From DASVDE01 sp963740065 (GTDB lineage Bacteria > Actinomycetota > Thermoleophilia > Solirubrobacterales > 70-9): a stretch of 64,000 nucleotides of DNA. Positions 9,347 to 18,008 of this stretch are shown piece by piece. The stretch's first letter is position 1; each line of letters begins with the position of its first letter. Position numbers and translations under genes: made by a program. Where the stretch lies: positions 655,489-719,488 of the forward strand of contig CAVUCS010000001.1 in NCBI GenBank assembly GCA_963740065.1. Direction: 5' to 3'. The notes below the pieces were generated by a model. It saw only the letters and a list, made by a program, of their open reading frames with translations, had not been told where the DNA came from and searched no databases.

Positions 9347-9685
9347 ATGATCGACGACGGCAACGCGGTTCACTACACGGCTGTCCAGCCCAATACCCCC
9401 GTCTACAGTTCCGACGAAGTCGAAGTCGGGCGGGTGCGAGAGATCCTCGACAACCACCGGGAGCACATCTTCGACGGAATCGTCTTTGAGGACACGGGCG
9501 GGACGTTGCGTTTCGCCGACGCCCCCGAGGTCAGCAGGACGGCTGAGCGCGGAGTCACGCTGGGCATCGACGCGCACCAGGTCGGGGAACTACCGCCACC
9601 TGAAAATGGTCCGGCGAGCTTCAGTCCGAACCGAGCCGCCGGCAGGCTCGGGCGCTTGTTCGGCGGCGGCTGGAAGCGCAATTAG
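9347..9685 (+). CDS. PRC-barrel-like small protein
   Basis: Small protein of 112 residues resembling PRC-barrel/DUF2171 proteins: VYSSDEVEVGRVREIL, then EHIFDGIVFEDTGGTLRFADAPEVSRTAERGV in the pattern of a small beta-barrel. The C-terminal tail is basic and glycine-rich (GRLGRLFGGGWKRN). It has no signal peptide or membrane segment. The ATG at 9347 is preferred over an in-frame TTG at 9341. PRC barrels often bind RNA or photosystem components or occur in stress proteins; no specific role is evident. Confidence 0.7.
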   Translation: MIDDGNAVHYTAVQPNTPVYSSDEVEVGRVREILDNHREHIFDGIVFEDTGGTLRFADAPEVSRTAERGVTLGIDAHQVGELPPPENGPASFSPNRAAGRLGRLFGGGWKRN

Positions 9686-9722
9686 GACTCGACTTAGGCA
9701 TGTACGGGAGACTTAGCCGACT

Positions 9723-10154
9723 GTGAAGCCGCCAGGGGAGGGGACATTGCGCCGTATCGCGACCTTCGCGGCGGCGTTTGGCCTTGGAGTCGCGACCTAC
9801 ATCGCGATCGTGGAGGCCGGTGGCGACGCGCCCGCCTGTATCGCCGGTGGCGGAGGCTGCGAAACCGTCGCTAACAGCTCCTACTCGCATCTGCTGGGGG
9901 TCAATGTGGCCGTCTTCGGGATGATCGGCTACGTAGTGCTCTTCGCGGCGGCGCTCCTACGCGGTGACGGCGCTCGGATGATCGGCTTCGCGACGGCGCT
10001 GGGGGGATTCGGTTTCAGCGTCTACCTCACTTACCTGGAGCTGTTCACCATCGACGCGATTTGCCAGTGGTGCGTTGCGAGCGCCCTGCTGATGACCATT
10101 CTCTTTGTTGTCAACACAATTCGCATGCTCGGCTATGTTGGGAGGCCACGATGA
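9723..10154 (+). CDS. Vitamin K epoxide reductase (VKOR) family membrane protein
   Basis: Quinone-dependent thiol oxidoreductase that reoxidises DsbA-like proteins, the actinobacterial substitute for DsbB. The 143-residue protein has four or five membrane segments, a loop cysteine pair (Cys39, Cys46), the conserved Ser/Asn-rich ANSSYSHLLGV, and the redox motif CQWC (Cys114, Cys117). The start is GTG 9723. The TGA stop overlaps the ATG of the DsbA-like gene, so the oxidase and its probable partner are translationally coupled. Confidence 0.93.
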   Translation: MKPPGEGTLRRIATFAAAFGLGVATYIAIVEAGGDAPACIAGGGGCETVANSSYSHLLGVNVAVFGMIGYVVLFAAALLRGDGARMIGFATALGGFGFSVYLTYLELFTIDAICQWCVASALLMTILFVVNTIRMLGYVGRPR

Positions 10155-10915
10155 GCGGTAAGAGCGAAAGGGAGAAGCGCCGCGAGGAACGGCTTCGCCA
10201 AGACGAAGATGCCGTCGGTCAGGAGCGCCGCCAGCGCCTGATCAAGCTCGGCAGCGCCGCTGCCTTCTTGGCGATTGCCGCCGTCCTGGTGGCCGTCGTG
10301 ATCAGCCAGAGCCAGAGCGATGGCGGCGATGCGAGCAATGTCACGGACACCTCGCTGGTCAACGATCAGCTTGCCGGCATTCCGCAAAAGGGCTTGGTGC
10401 TGGGCAAGGCGAGCGCCAAGCGGGCCGTGGTTGAGTTCGGCGACCTTCAGTGCCCGTTTTGCAAACAGTTCGCCGAGCAGGTGATTCCAGACTTCATCGC
10501 CGGCCCGGTCAGCCGCGGTGAAGCGAGGCTCGAGTTCCGCAACTTCGTGATCCTTGGCCCACAGTCAGACCTTGCCGCTGCCGCGGCGGTCGCGGCGGGC
10601 AGGCAGGCAAAGGGATGGGACTTCATCGAGCTCTTCTACCGCAATCAAGGCGTCGAAAACACCGGCTACGTCACCGATGACTTCCTGACGGCGATCGCCA
10701 GAGGCGCGGGAGTTCCCGATATAGCCCAGTGGAATACCGACCGTAAGAGCAAGTCGGTGCGCCGCGAGGTGGCGAAGACCACCAATCAGGCGTCGAACCT
10801 GGGCTTCAACAGCACACCATCGTTTGCCGTAGAGGGCCCGAGCGGAGGTTTGACCCCGATTGGCACCCCGAATTCGGCCGCGGAGCTCGAAGCGGCCCTC
10901 AATCAGGCCAACTAG
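10151..10915 (+). CDS. Membrane-anchored DsbA-like thiol-disulfide oxidoreductase
   Basis: Extracytoplasmic disulfide oxidase of the DsbA/thioredoxin_4 type. After a highly charged cytoplasmic N-terminus (KSEREKRREERLRQDED) comes one membrane segment (about residues 34-54), then a thioredoxin fold with active site DLQCPFCKQF (Cys101, Cys104) and the cis-Pro segment STPSFAVEG. GGAGG ends the upstream gene region about 6 bases before ATG 10151, giving a good ribosome site. It overlaps the VKOR gene, its expected electron acceptor. It is convergent with a methyltransferase gene; a palindromic repeat lies between them. Confidence 0.93.
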   Translation: MSGKSEREKRREERLRQDEDAVGQERRQRLIKLGSAAAFLAIAAVLVAVVISQSQSDGGDASNVTDTSLVNDQLAGIPQKGLVLGKASAKRAVVEFGDLQCPFCKQFAEQVIPDFIAGPVSRGEARLEFRNFVILGPQSDLAAAAAVAAGRQAKGWDFIELFYRNQGVENTGYVTDDFLTAIARGAGVPDIAQWNTDRKSKSVRREVAKTTNQASNLGFNSTPSFAVEGPSGGLTPIGTPNSAAELEAALNQAN

Positions 10916-10955
10916 GCCTGAGTTGACATAACCACCATTATCGTGCGTTGGATCG

Positions 10956-11004
10956 TTCCGTTGCGACTTATCCTCGAATACCAAGGAAAAGTCGCAACGG
11001 AAGC
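10956..11004. repeat. Palindromic repeat element, copy 1 (intergenic)
   Basis: Inverted repeat of about 49 bases. The left arm begins TTCCGTTGCGACTTATCC and the right arm ends GGAAAAGTCGCAACGGAA, separated by about seven bases; the arms pair over about 20 positions with few mismatches. The same left arm occurs identically at 48391 inside pgeF. Here it fills the space between two convergent genes and could act as a transcription terminator, although no T-run follows. It resembles a REP/RPE-type mobile palindrome. Confidence 0.8.
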
Positions 11005-11645
11005 TATGCCGGGAGCGTGGCGCTGCCCCGCGCCAGGGGTCTGACGAGCGGCAGGGCTTTTGGCAGGTCGCCTCGCTCGACGCTCTCCAATCTCAGCGGC
11101 GAGGCCTCGATCGCGGCAACCGTGTCGCGATTGCAGTGACAGCCGTCCGCCAGGAAGCGCCAGGGCTTCTCAAGTCGGTCCTGCCAGCGGGCTAAACCGG
11201 ACTCATCGGCGCGCACGTGCTCGACGAAAAGCAGCTTTCCTCCCGGGCGCAGCACGCGTGCCGCTTCCGCCAGGGCCGCCGCCGGATCCGGGACCGTGCA
11301 GAGCACCAAGGTGAAGACCGCGGTGTCGAAGCTCGAGTCTTCGTAAGGGAGACTCTGTGCCGACGCCTCGCTGATTTCGCCGCGCTCGCCCGACTCGGCC
11401 AGCTTCTCGCGCAGTCGCTTGGCCATGTGAGGATCGGGCTCGGCGTAGACCACTTCGGTGACCGCTTCCGGAAAGAGGCCGATGTTGGCGCCCGTGCCGG
11501 CGCCGAGGTCGATCGTGCGGCCGCTGGCCTCCGCCAGTACCGCGCGGCGCGTATCGCGCAGCCCGCCCTCTTCCGTCGCCTTCAGCCCGCGGTCATAAAG
11601 CGCCGCAAAGCCGCGTCCCCAGGTGGCGTCGTAGATCCGCCCCAT
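11004..11645 (-). CDS. Class I SAM-dependent methyltransferase (UbiE-like)
   Basis: Methyltransferase of 213 residues. Motif I TIDLGAGTGANIGLF is near residues 44-58, followed by VVYAEPDPHMAKRLREK (beta-2 acidic residue), the motif II-like FDTAVFTLVLCTVPDP and motif III LRPGGKLLFVEHVRAD. It resembles the UbiE/METTL7-like methyltransferases common in actinobacteria; the substrate is unknown. It starts nine bases after the SDR stop on the same strand, so the thiolase-SDR-methyltransferase genes may form one transcript. The gene ends at the palindromic repeat. Confidence 0.88.
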   Translation of the reverse strand: MGRIYDATWGRGFAALYDRGLKATEEGGLRDTRRAVLAEASGRTIDLGAGTGANIGLFPEAVTEVVYAEPDPHMAKRLREKLAESGERGEISEASAQSLPYEDSSFDTAVFTLVLCTVPDPAAALAEAARVLRPGGKLLFVEHVRADESGLARWQDRLEKPWRFLADGCHCNRDTVAAIEASPLRLESVERGDLPKALPLVRPLARGSATLPA

Positions 11646-11654
11646 TCGGGCGAC

Positions 11655-12509
11655 CTAGACCTTCTCCTCGGTTGTAGCGCCGTCCGCGACGCGCGATTCG
11701 TAGGAGTCGCGAGTCGCGTGGTCGACTTCGATCATCAGCTTGTCGGTCTTCATCAGGCGCCCGATCGCTTCGCGCAGCGGTCGCGGCAGCATCGCGCCGA
11801 ATTTGATCATCGCGCCGTTGGAGCGCGGCACGAACACGTCAAAGCGGGGAATTTCCAGCGCGTCGACGATCTCGTTGGCCACGTCCTCGGCCTCCACCGG
11901 TCTGATCAACCGCTGCCCGACGCCGGCGGTCAACTCGGTATTGACCACCGTCGGCATCACGCAAGCGACCTCGACGCCGCTGCCTCGCAGCTCGGCGCGG
12001 ACTGCCTCGCTGACGCCTACCACTGCGTGCTTCGTCCCCGAGTAGGTGGCGATGCCGGGCAGGGCCGCCTTTCCGGCCTGGGAAGCGATGTTGACGATGT
12101 GGCCGCTCCCCCGCGGACGCATTCGCTCGATCGCCAACTGGGTTCCGACGATCACCCCGTAGACGTTGATGTCCAGCTGGCGACGGATCGAGTCGTCCGA
12201 CTCTTCCACCAGCGGCGTGACCGGCATGATCCCGGCGTTGTTGATGACCACGTCGATCGGCCCGAGCTGGCGCTCGGCCTCGTCGAGGAAGGCGGTAAAG
12301 GAGCCGCGATCGGTGACGTCAAGCGGCAGGGCGATAGTTCTCCCCCCCAGGCTCGTCGCCGTCTGCTCGGCCAGCGACAGGTCGATGTCGCCGATCGCCA
12401 CCCGGCAGCCCTTGCGGACCAGCGCCGTCGCGGTCGCCTTGCCGATTCCCTGGGCGCCGCCGGTGATCGCCACGACCTTGCCGCTCAGAATTCGCCGCTC
12501 CTTCGCCAT
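11655..12509 (-). CDS. Short-chain dehydrogenase/reductase
   Basis: Classical SDR oxidoreductase of 284 residues. It has the NAD(P) motif ITGGAQGIGKA near residues 15-25, DVTDRGS, the structural NNAGIMPV motif, catalytic Ser in VNIASQAG, and the catalytic pair in TYSGTKHAV. The C-terminus (SNGAMIKFGAMLPRPLREAIGRLM) resembles the SDRs with a lipid-associated tail seen beside lipid-metabolism genes in actinobacteria. It lies between a thiolase-family gene and a methyltransferase gene on the same strand. Substrate not determined. Confidence 0.88.
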   Translation of the reverse strand: MAKERRILSGKVVAITGGAQGIGKATATALVRKGCRVAIGDIDLSLAEQTATSLGGRTIALPLDVTDRGSFTAFLDEAERQLGPIDVVINNAGIMPVTPLVEESDDSIRRQLDINVYGVIVGTQLAIERMRPRGSGHIVNIASQAGKAALPGIATYSGTKHAVVGVSEAVRAELRGSGVEVACVMPTVVNTELTAGVGQRLIRPVEAEDVANEIVDALEIPRFDVFVPRSNGAMIKFGAMLPRPLREAIGRLMKTDKLMIEVDHATRDSYESRVADGATTEEKV

Positions 12510-12535
12510 CGTGCCCTCCTCCTCCGGTCGCCCTC

Positions 12536-13729
12536 TTAGGCGGCCGGCTTGTAGACGGTGACCACGGCGGCTCCACCGAGGCCGATGTTGTGCTGCAACG
12601 CCACCTTGGCGCCGTCGACCTGGCGCTTGTCCGCCTGGCCGCGCAGCTGCCAGGTCAACTCAGAGCACTGCGCGAGGCCGGTGGCCCCGAGCGGGTGTCC
12701 CTTGGAGATCAGCCCGCCGGAGGGGTTGACGACGACCTTGCCTCCGTACGTCGTCGCCTCCTCGTCGACCAGCTTGTGCCCCTCGCCCTCGGCGGCGAAG
12801 CCGAGCGCCTCGTAGGTGATCAGCTCGTTGGCGCTGAAGCAGTCGTGCAGCTCGCAGACGTCGACCTCTTCGGCGGCGATCTGCGCCTCCTCATATGCCT
12901 CGTTCGCCGCCTGCTTCGACATGTCGGATCCGACGATCGTCATGCAGTCGGCGTCCTCGCTGAAGGTGGAGCTGAGGTCGGTGACCATCGATTGGCCGGC
13001 GATCTCAATCGCCTGCCCCCAGAGGTCGTGCTCGTCGACGTATCTCTCCGAAGCGACGATCGCGCAGGCCGACCCGTCCGAGGTCGGCGAGCACTGGAGC
13101 TTGGTCAGCGGGTCGTGGATCATCTTCGCCGCCTTGATGTCCTCGATCGAGTACTCGTCCTGGAACTGGGCGTATGGGTTGTTGACCGAGTGCTTGTGGT
13201 TCTTCCAGCCGATCCAGGCGTAGTGGTCGGCGGTCGAGCCGTACTTCTCCATGTGGTCGCGCCCCGCGTTGCCGAACATCTGCGGCGCCGGCGGCGACTG
13301 CTCGGGATCGCGAATCTCGAACATCCGCATCGCGTGCTTGTCGAGCGCGTTGGTGCGGTCGGTGTACTTGACGCCGAGGCTGCCCGGCTCCATCTTCTCG
13401 AAGCCGAGCGCGAGCGCGCAGTCGACGAGTCCGCCTTTCACCGCCTGGCGCGCGAGGAACAGCGCCGAGGAGCCGGTCGAGCAGTTGTTGTTGACGTTGA
13501 CGACCGGAATCCCGGTGAGGCCGAGCTGGTAGAGCGCGCGCTGGCCATAGGTCGAGTCGCCGTAGCAATAGCCGGCGTAGGCCTGCTCGACGTCGTCGTA
13601 GGAAATGCCGGCGTCAGAGAGAGCCTTCTCCCCCGCTTCCTTGGCCCAATCCGGGTAATCCCCCTCCTTGGTGCCGGGCTTCTCGAACTTGGTCATCCCG
13701 ACCCCGATCACGAACGTGCGGTTGCTCAA
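12536..13729 (-). CDS. Thiolase-family lipid-transfer protein (SCP2-type thiolase)
   Basis: Thiolase-fold protein of 397 residues of the SCP-x/lipid-transfer thiolase group. It has the nucleophile region NVNNNCSTGSSAL with Cys83, CELHDCFSANELI (the His of the second loop) and GHPLGATGLAQC near the C-terminus. Such proteins act in sterol or fatty-acid side-chain degradation, often without full thiolase activity. The SDR gene follows after 26 bases. It is divergent from the kdp locus, with 88 bases between the starts that may hold both promoters. Confidence 0.88.
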   Translation of the reverse strand: MSNRTFVIGVGMTKFEKPGTKEGDYPDWAKEAGEKALSDAGISYDDVEQAYAGYCYGDSTYGQRALYQLGLTGIPVVNVNNNCSTGSSALFLARQAVKGGLVDCALALGFEKMEPGSLGVKYTDRTNALDKHAMRMFEIRDPEQSPPAPQMFGNAGRDHMEKYGSTADHYAWIGWKNHKHSVNNPYAQFQDEYSIEDIKAAKMIHDPLTKLQCSPTSDGSACAIVASERYVDEHDLWGQAIEIAGQSMVTDLSSTFSEDADCMTIVGSDMSKQAANEAYEEAQIAAEEVDVCELHDCFSANELITYEALGFAAEGEGHKLVDEEATTYGGKVVVNPSGGLISKGHPLGATGLAQCSELTWQLRGQADKRQVDGAKVALQHNIGLGGAAVVTVYKPAA

Positions 13730-13817
13730 AGTCTGCTCCTGTGTATTCCGCCACGGCCGGCGGTTTGGCTGCGTAGCCAGGAATCTACCCCAAACGGCCG
13801 TCTAGCCTTACGGGGAG

Positions 13818-14936
13818 ATGAGAGCGCGCAGATCGACCTGGGCCGGGCTGGCGGCGATGACTCTCGCCGTCGCCGCGACGACGGCGGCGATCTTCGGCCT
13901 CCGTGAGTTGGTTCCGGTCGTCTCCACCGGCGTGCTTTACCTGCTCGCGGTGCTACTCGTCTCGACTTACTGGGGGCTGTGGCTGGGAGTTGCCACCGCG
14001 CTTCTCAGCGCCGCCGCCTTCAACTTCTTCCACCTCCCCCCCACCGGCCGCTTCACCATCGCCCACAGTGAGAACTGGGTGGCCCTCGGGGTATTCCTCG
14101 TCACGGCGCTGGTCGTGTCGACCCTCGCCGGCGCCGCCCGGGCGCGGGCGGAGGAGGCCGAGCGGAGGCGCGAGGAAACTGACCGGGCGATGGCGGAGAT
14201 GGAGGCGCTGACGCGGGAGCGCGATCGGATGCGGGAGGAGGCCGTGGAGGCGGAGGCGCTGCGGCGCAGCGACGAGATGAAGACGGCGCTGCTGCGCGCG
14301 GTCTCCCATGACCTGCGCACGCCGCTGACCTCGATGATCGCCGCCGGCTCCGCGCTTGGCTCGGCGAACCTCACCGAAGCCGAGCGCGCGGAGTTGAGCG
14401 AAGCCGTGGTCGCCGAGGGGGATCGCCTCTCCCGCCTGGTCGAGAACTTGCTCGACATCTCCCGCTTGGAGGGGGGCGAAGCGGAGCCGCGCCAGGAGCA
14501 AATCGATATGGGCGAGGTGCTGGAGGCGGCACGCGACTCCCTTGGCGAAGAGCGCGATGAGGTCCGCCTCGTGCTCGGCGACGACCTGCCCACGCTGGAA
14601 GCCGACGCCGTCCAGCTGGAGCGCGCCTTCGCCAACATCATGGAGAACGGGGTGCGGCACGGCGGCGGCCGGTCGGTGCAGGCGCGCTGCCGCCTCGTCG
14701 GCTCCAATCTGGTGGTGCGCGTGGTCGACCAGGGAGTAGGGATTCCGGAGCCGGAGCGCAAGCGGATCTTCGAACCTTTTTACCGCGCCGGAAATGGAGC
14801 CGTGGCCCACGTCGGATCCGGATTGGGCTTGGCGATCGCCAAGGGCTTTGTAGAGGCGAACGGCGGCGAGATTGCGGTCGAGTCGATGCCGGGCCAGGGA
14901 TCGAGCTTCGTCGTCTCCTTCCCGGCGCCGGCATGA
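13818..14936 (+). CDS. kdpD: KdpD-like sensor histidine kinase, C-terminal half only
   Basis: Sensor kinase equivalent to the C-terminal half of KdpD. The DUF4118 four-helix membrane region is at about residues 8-105 (with FNFFHLPPTGRFTI, typical of KdpD), followed by a coiled coil, the phosphoacceptor box AVSHDLRTPLTSM with His164, and the ATP-binding domain (ENGVRHG, VDQGVGIP, GSGLGLAIAKGF). The N-terminal KdpD sensor and universal-stress domains are absent. They are encoded separately at 20085-21215, so KdpD is split into two genes flanking kdpEACB. It overlaps kdpE by four bases. Confidence 0.92.
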   Translation: MRARRSTWAGLAAMTLAVAATTAAIFGLRELVPVVSTGVLYLLAVLLVSTYWGLWLGVATALLSAAAFNFFHLPPTGRFTIAHSENWVALGVFLVTALVVSTLAGAARARAEEAERRREETDRAMAEMEALTRERDRMREEAVEAEALRRSDEMKTALLRAVSHDLRTPLTSMIAAGSALGSANLTEAERAELSEAVVAEGDRLSRLVENLLDISRLEGGEAEPRQEQIDMGEVLEAARDSLGEERDEVRLVLGDDLPTLEADAVQLERAFANIMENGVRHGGGRSVQARCRLVGSNLVVRVVDQGVGIPEPERKRIFEPFYRAGNGAVAHVGSGLGLAIAKGFVEANGGEIAVESMPGQGSSFVVSFPAPA

Positions 14937-15616
14937 ACGCCGCTCTCCCCCGCATCCTGGTTTGCGACGACGAGCCTCAGATCCTCCGCGCCCTGCGGGT
15001 GATCCTGCGCGAGGCCGGCTACGAAGCGATCCCGGCGAGCTGCGGCGAGGAAGCTCTTGACCTCGCCGCGGTGAAGCCGCCGTCGGCGGCGATCGTCGAT
15101 TTGATGCTTCCCGACATCGACGGCGTCGAAGTGACCGAGCGCCTGCGCGAGTGGAGCGAGATGCCGATCATCGTCCTTTCCGCGGTCGGCGAGGAAGAAG
15201 CGAAAGTGAAGGCTCTCGGCGCCGGCGCCGACGATTACGTGACCAAGCCTTTCGGCCCCCCGGAGCTGATCGCCCGGTTGGAGGCGGTGCTGCGCCGGGC
15301 CAAGCCCGCGGCGGGAGACCCCACGATCGCCGCCGACGGCCTCGAAATCGACCTCGCGGCGCGCAGCGTCAGGCGGGACGGCGAAGAGGTCCATCTGACG
15401 CCGACGGAGTTCGAACTACTCCGCGCGCTGGCGGGCAACCGTGGGCGACTGATGACCCACAGCGCTCTACTGCGCGAGGTCTGGGGACCCGCCTATGAGG
15501 ACGACTTCCAGGTCTTGCGGGCGCATGTGGCGAACCTGCGGCGCAAGATCGAGCCGCCGGGCGACCCCCGCTACATCCGCACCGACCCCGGCGTCGGCTA
15601 CCGCTTCGCCGCCTAG
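14933..15616 (+). CDS. kdpE: Response regulator KdpE
   Basis: OmpR/PhoB-type response regulator of 227 residues that activates kdp transcription under potassium limitation. The receiver domain has the acidic pair CDDEPQ, phosphoacceptor Asp56 in IVDLMLPDIDG, and the Lys in YVTKPFGPPEL. The C-terminal winged helix reads HLTPTEFELLRALAGNRGR and ends YIRTDPGVGYRFA. Its ATG lies within the kdpD stop (ATGA), giving coupled expression of kinase and regulator. The kdpA start lies 77 bases downstream, behind possible KdpE sites. Confidence 0.95.
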   Translation: MNAALPRILVCDDEPQILRALRVILREAGYEAIPASCGEEALDLAAVKPPSAAIVDLMLPDIDGVEVTERLREWSEMPIIVLSAVGEEEAKVKALGAGADDYVTKPFGPPELIARLEAVLRRAKPAAGDPTIAADGLEIDLAARSVRRDGEEVHLTPTEFELLRALAGNRGRLMTHSALLREVWGPAYEDDFQVLRAHVANLRRKIEPPGDPRYIRTDPGVGYRFAA

Positions 15617-15622
15617 AAGACC

Positions 15623-15670
15623 TTCACAGGATCTGCATACCGAACGGTCTTCGCTTCACGCGATCTTGAT
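15623..15670 (+). promoter_or_regulatory. Candidate KdpE-binding direct repeat upstream of kdpA
   Basis: Two imperfect direct copies of a 16-base element lie in the kdpE-kdpA gap: TTCACAGGATCTGCAT at 15623-15638 and TTCACGCGATCTTGAT at 15655-15670. Their starts are 32 bases apart, about three helical turns, as expected for tandem response-regulator dimers. This would give kdpACB its own promoter, separate from the kdpDE transcript. No clear -35/-10 pair is seen. The assignment rests on position and spacing. Confidence 0.4.
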
Positions 15671-15693
15671 GCGCCCGGGCGCACGATGGTCCC

Positions 15694-17412
15694 GTGACCT
15701 TCCAGGGCTGGGCGCAGATCGGGATCTATCTCGCCGTGCTGACCGCGCTCGTCCCACTGCTGGGGGGCTACATGGCGCGCGTCTATCAGGGCCGGCGGGT
15801 CTTCCTCACCCCTGTGGTCGGGCCGCTGGAGCGCTTCGTCTATCGCTGCCTCGGAGTCGACCCCGAGCGCCAGGGTCAGGACTGGAAGAGCTACGCGCGG
15901 ACGACGATCGTCTTCAGCGCCGTCTTCTTCTTCTTCCTCTACGCGGTGCTGAGCGCGCAAGGGAGGTTGCCGCTCAACCCGGAGGGCTTCGGGGCGCCGC
16001 CTTGGGACCTGACGCTCAACACCGCCATCTCCTTCGTCACCAACACGAACTGGCAGTTCTACGGCGGCGAGACGACGCTCTCCTATTTCAGCCAGATGTT
16101 CGGGCTGGCGGTGCAGAACTTCATTTCCGCCGCGGTCGGGATGGCGGTGCTGGCGGCGGTGATTCGTGGCTTCGCCTCACGCGGCACCGGGGAGCTGGGC
16201 AACTTCTGGCAGGACGTGACCCGCTCAGTCCTCTACATCCTGCTGCCGCTCTCGATCCTCGGCTCCCTCATCCTCGTCTCCCAGGGGGCAATCCAGTCGC
16301 TTGCCGGCTCCTACGGCTTCAAGACGCTTGCCGGCTTCGACCAGACCCTGGCGCTGGGGCCTGGCGCCTCACAGATCGCGATCAAGCAGCTCGGCACCAA
16401 CGGCGGCGGCTTCTTCAACGTCAACTCCTCCTTCCCCTTCGAGAACCCGACCGGCTTCGCCAACTTCGTCGAGAGCATCTTCATTCTGCTGATCCCCGCC
16501 GCGGCGACCGCCCAGTTCGGCCGCATGGTCGGCAGGCGCCGCCAGGGCTGGGCCCTCTACGCGGCGATGATCGCGATGCTGGTCGGCGGCATCGCCGTCT
16601 CATACGGCGCCGAGGGGAACGGCTCCCCCGCCCAGCACGCGGCCGGGATCGAAACCGCGGCCGCCGACGGCACCACCGGCGGCAACCTGGAGGGCAAGGA
16701 GCAGCGTTTCGGGATCGCCGATTCGACCCTGTGGGCGACGGCCACCACAGCCGCCTCCAACGGCTCGGTCAACTCGGCGCACGACTCCTACACCGGGCTC
16801 GGCGGCGCCGTGCCCCTGGCCAACATGATGACCGGCGAAGTGGTCTTCGGCGGTGTCGGCTCGGGCCTCTACGGAATGCTGCTCTTCGTCCTGCTCGCCG
16901 TCTTCTTGGCCGGGCTGATGGTCGGGCGAACGCCCGAGTTCCTGGGCAAGAAGATCGAGGCGCACGAGGTGAAACTGGTGCTGGTCGGCGTTCTCGTCGT
17001 GCCCCTGCTCGCCCTCTTCGCCACCGCGGTCGCCGTAGCGACCAAGTACGGGGAGCCGTCGATCTACAACCCTCTCCCCCAGGGCTTCTCGGAGACCCTC
17101 TACGCCTACACCTCGCAGGCCAACAACAACGGCTCCGCTTTCGCCGGCTTCGCCGGAGTCACCTTCGCTGAAGTGCTCGGCGGCGTCTCGATGCTGATCG
17201 GCCGCTTCGTTCCCCTGCTGGCGGCGCTCGCCGTCGCCGGCTCGCTGGCCGCCAAGCAACCCGCCCCGGTCGGGCTCGGCACGATGCGGACCGACAGCCC
17301 GACTTTCGTCGTCCTCCTCGTCGCGACCGTGCTGATCGTCGCCCTCCTGACCTTCGTGCCGGCGCTGCTGCTCGGCCCGGTCGTCCAGTCCCTCACCACC
17401 CAGCTCTTCTGA
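15694..17412 (+). CDS. kdpA: Potassium-transporting ATPase subunit KdpA
   Basis: Channel-like potassium-binding subunit of the KdpFABC pump. The 572-residue membrane protein has the four selectivity-filter-like segments of the family, for example SFVTNTNWQFYGGE, QLGTNGGGFFNVNSS (containing the GTNGGG filter), a third in FGGVGSGLYGM and a fourth in TSQANNNGSAFAGF. It starts at GTG 15694. No kdpF-sized ORF is seen before it. The TGA stop overlaps the ATG of kdpC (TGATG). Confidence 0.97.
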   Translation: MTFQGWAQIGIYLAVLTALVPLLGGYMARVYQGRRVFLTPVVGPLERFVYRCLGVDPERQGQDWKSYARTTIVFSAVFFFFLYAVLSAQGRLPLNPEGFGAPPWDLTLNTAISFVTNTNWQFYGGETTLSYFSQMFGLAVQNFISAAVGMAVLAAVIRGFASRGTGELGNFWQDVTRSVLYILLPLSILGSLILVSQGAIQSLAGSYGFKTLAGFDQTLALGPGASQIAIKQLGTNGGGFFNVNSSFPFENPTGFANFVESIFILLIPAAATAQFGRMVGRRRQGWALYAAMIAMLVGGIAVSYGAEGNGSPAQHAAGIETAAADGTTGGNLEGKEQRFGIADSTLWATATTAASNGSVNSAHDSYTGLGGAVPLANMMTGEVVFGGVGSGLYGMLLFVLLAVFLAGLMVGRTPEFLGKKIEAHEVKLVLVGVLVVPLLALFATAVAVATKYGEPSIYNPLPQGFSETLYAYTSQANNNGSAFAGFAGVTFAEVLGGVSMLIGRFVPLLAALAVAGSLAAKQPAPVGLGTMRTDSPTFVVLLVATVLIVALLTFVPALLLGPVVQSLTTQLF

Positions 17413-18008
17413 TGCCGCTGCGCAGAGACACAGTCCGCTCGGTCGTCGCGGTAGTCGTCTTCAGTCTGCTGCTCGGACTCGCCTATCCGCTCGTAATGAC
17501 CGGCGTTTCCCAGCTGCTGTTCCCGAACGCCGCCGACGGCAGCCGAATCGAGGTCGATGGGAGAGTCGTCGGCTCTGAGTTGATTGGGCAGGACTTCAAG
17601 GGGTCGCCGCGCTACTTCCAGAGCCGGCCTTCGGTCACCGGCTACAGCGCCAATGCCACCCACTTCAACAACCTCGGGCCCAACGACCGGGAGCTGTCGG
17701 ACTTCTTCGCCGCGCGGCTCGATGCCTACCTGAAGCTGGAGCGCCCCTACAACCCGCGCCTGACCCGCGCCGACGTGCCGGTCGACGCGGTCACCACCTC
17801 AGCCTCCGGGGTCGACCCCCACATCTCCGAAGCCAATGCCCGCATCCAGGCTCGCCGCGTCGCCGCGGTCCGCCGGCAGCCGCTCGACCGGGTACTCCAC
17901 TTGATCGCCGAGAACACCGACGGGCGCTTCCTAGGCGTCCTCGGCGAGCCCGGCGTCAACGTCCTCCGACTCAACCTCGCACTCGACACGGAAGCGCCGA
18001 CACGATGA
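17412..18008 (+). CDS. kdpC: Potassium-transporting ATPase subunit KdpC
   Basis: Accessory subunit stabilising the Kdp complex and aiding potassium or ATP affinity. The 198-residue protein has one N-terminal membrane helix (SVVAVVVFSLLLGLAYPLVMTG) and conserved segments GSELIGQDF, YFQSRPS, NLGPNDREL, VPVDAVTTSASGVDPHIS and LGEPGVNVLRLN. It lies between kdpA and kdpB, whereas the common order is A-B-C. It overlaps both neighbours (TGATG and ATGA). Confidence 0.96.
   Translation: MPLRRDTVRSVVAVVVFSLLLGLAYPLVMTGVSQLLFPNAADGSRIEVDGRVVGSELIGQDFKGSPRYFQSRPSVTGYSANATHFNNLGPNDRELSDFFAARLDAYLKLERPYNPRLTRADVPVDAVTTSASGVDPHISEANARIQARRVAAVRRQPLDRVLHLIAENTDGRFLGVLGEPGVNVLRLNLALDTEAPTR

Noticed and set aside
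10922..10936. GTTGACATAACCACC occurring at 10922 and again at 25150
   Set aside because: The second copy is coding sequence of the WS/DGAT gene (GVDITT) and the flanks do not match, so it is taken as chance rather than a repeat or promoter.
11217..12539. Long plus-strand open frame of 440 codons opposite the SDR and methyltransferase genes
   Set aside because: It lies antisense to two well-supported genes, encodes a His/Asp/Arg-rich low-complexity product with no family features, and is expected from high third-position GC in the real genes.
12590..13906. Plus-strand open frame of 438 codons opposite the thiolase
   Set aside because: Antisense mirror of a clear thiolase gene with an Arg/Val/Leu-rich composition and no recognisable motifs.
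15495..17171. Plus-strand open frame of 558 codons overlapping kdpE and kdpA
   Set aside because: Shifted-frame shadow of kdpA; Arg/Pro-rich with no membrane segments, while kdpA itself has all family motifs.
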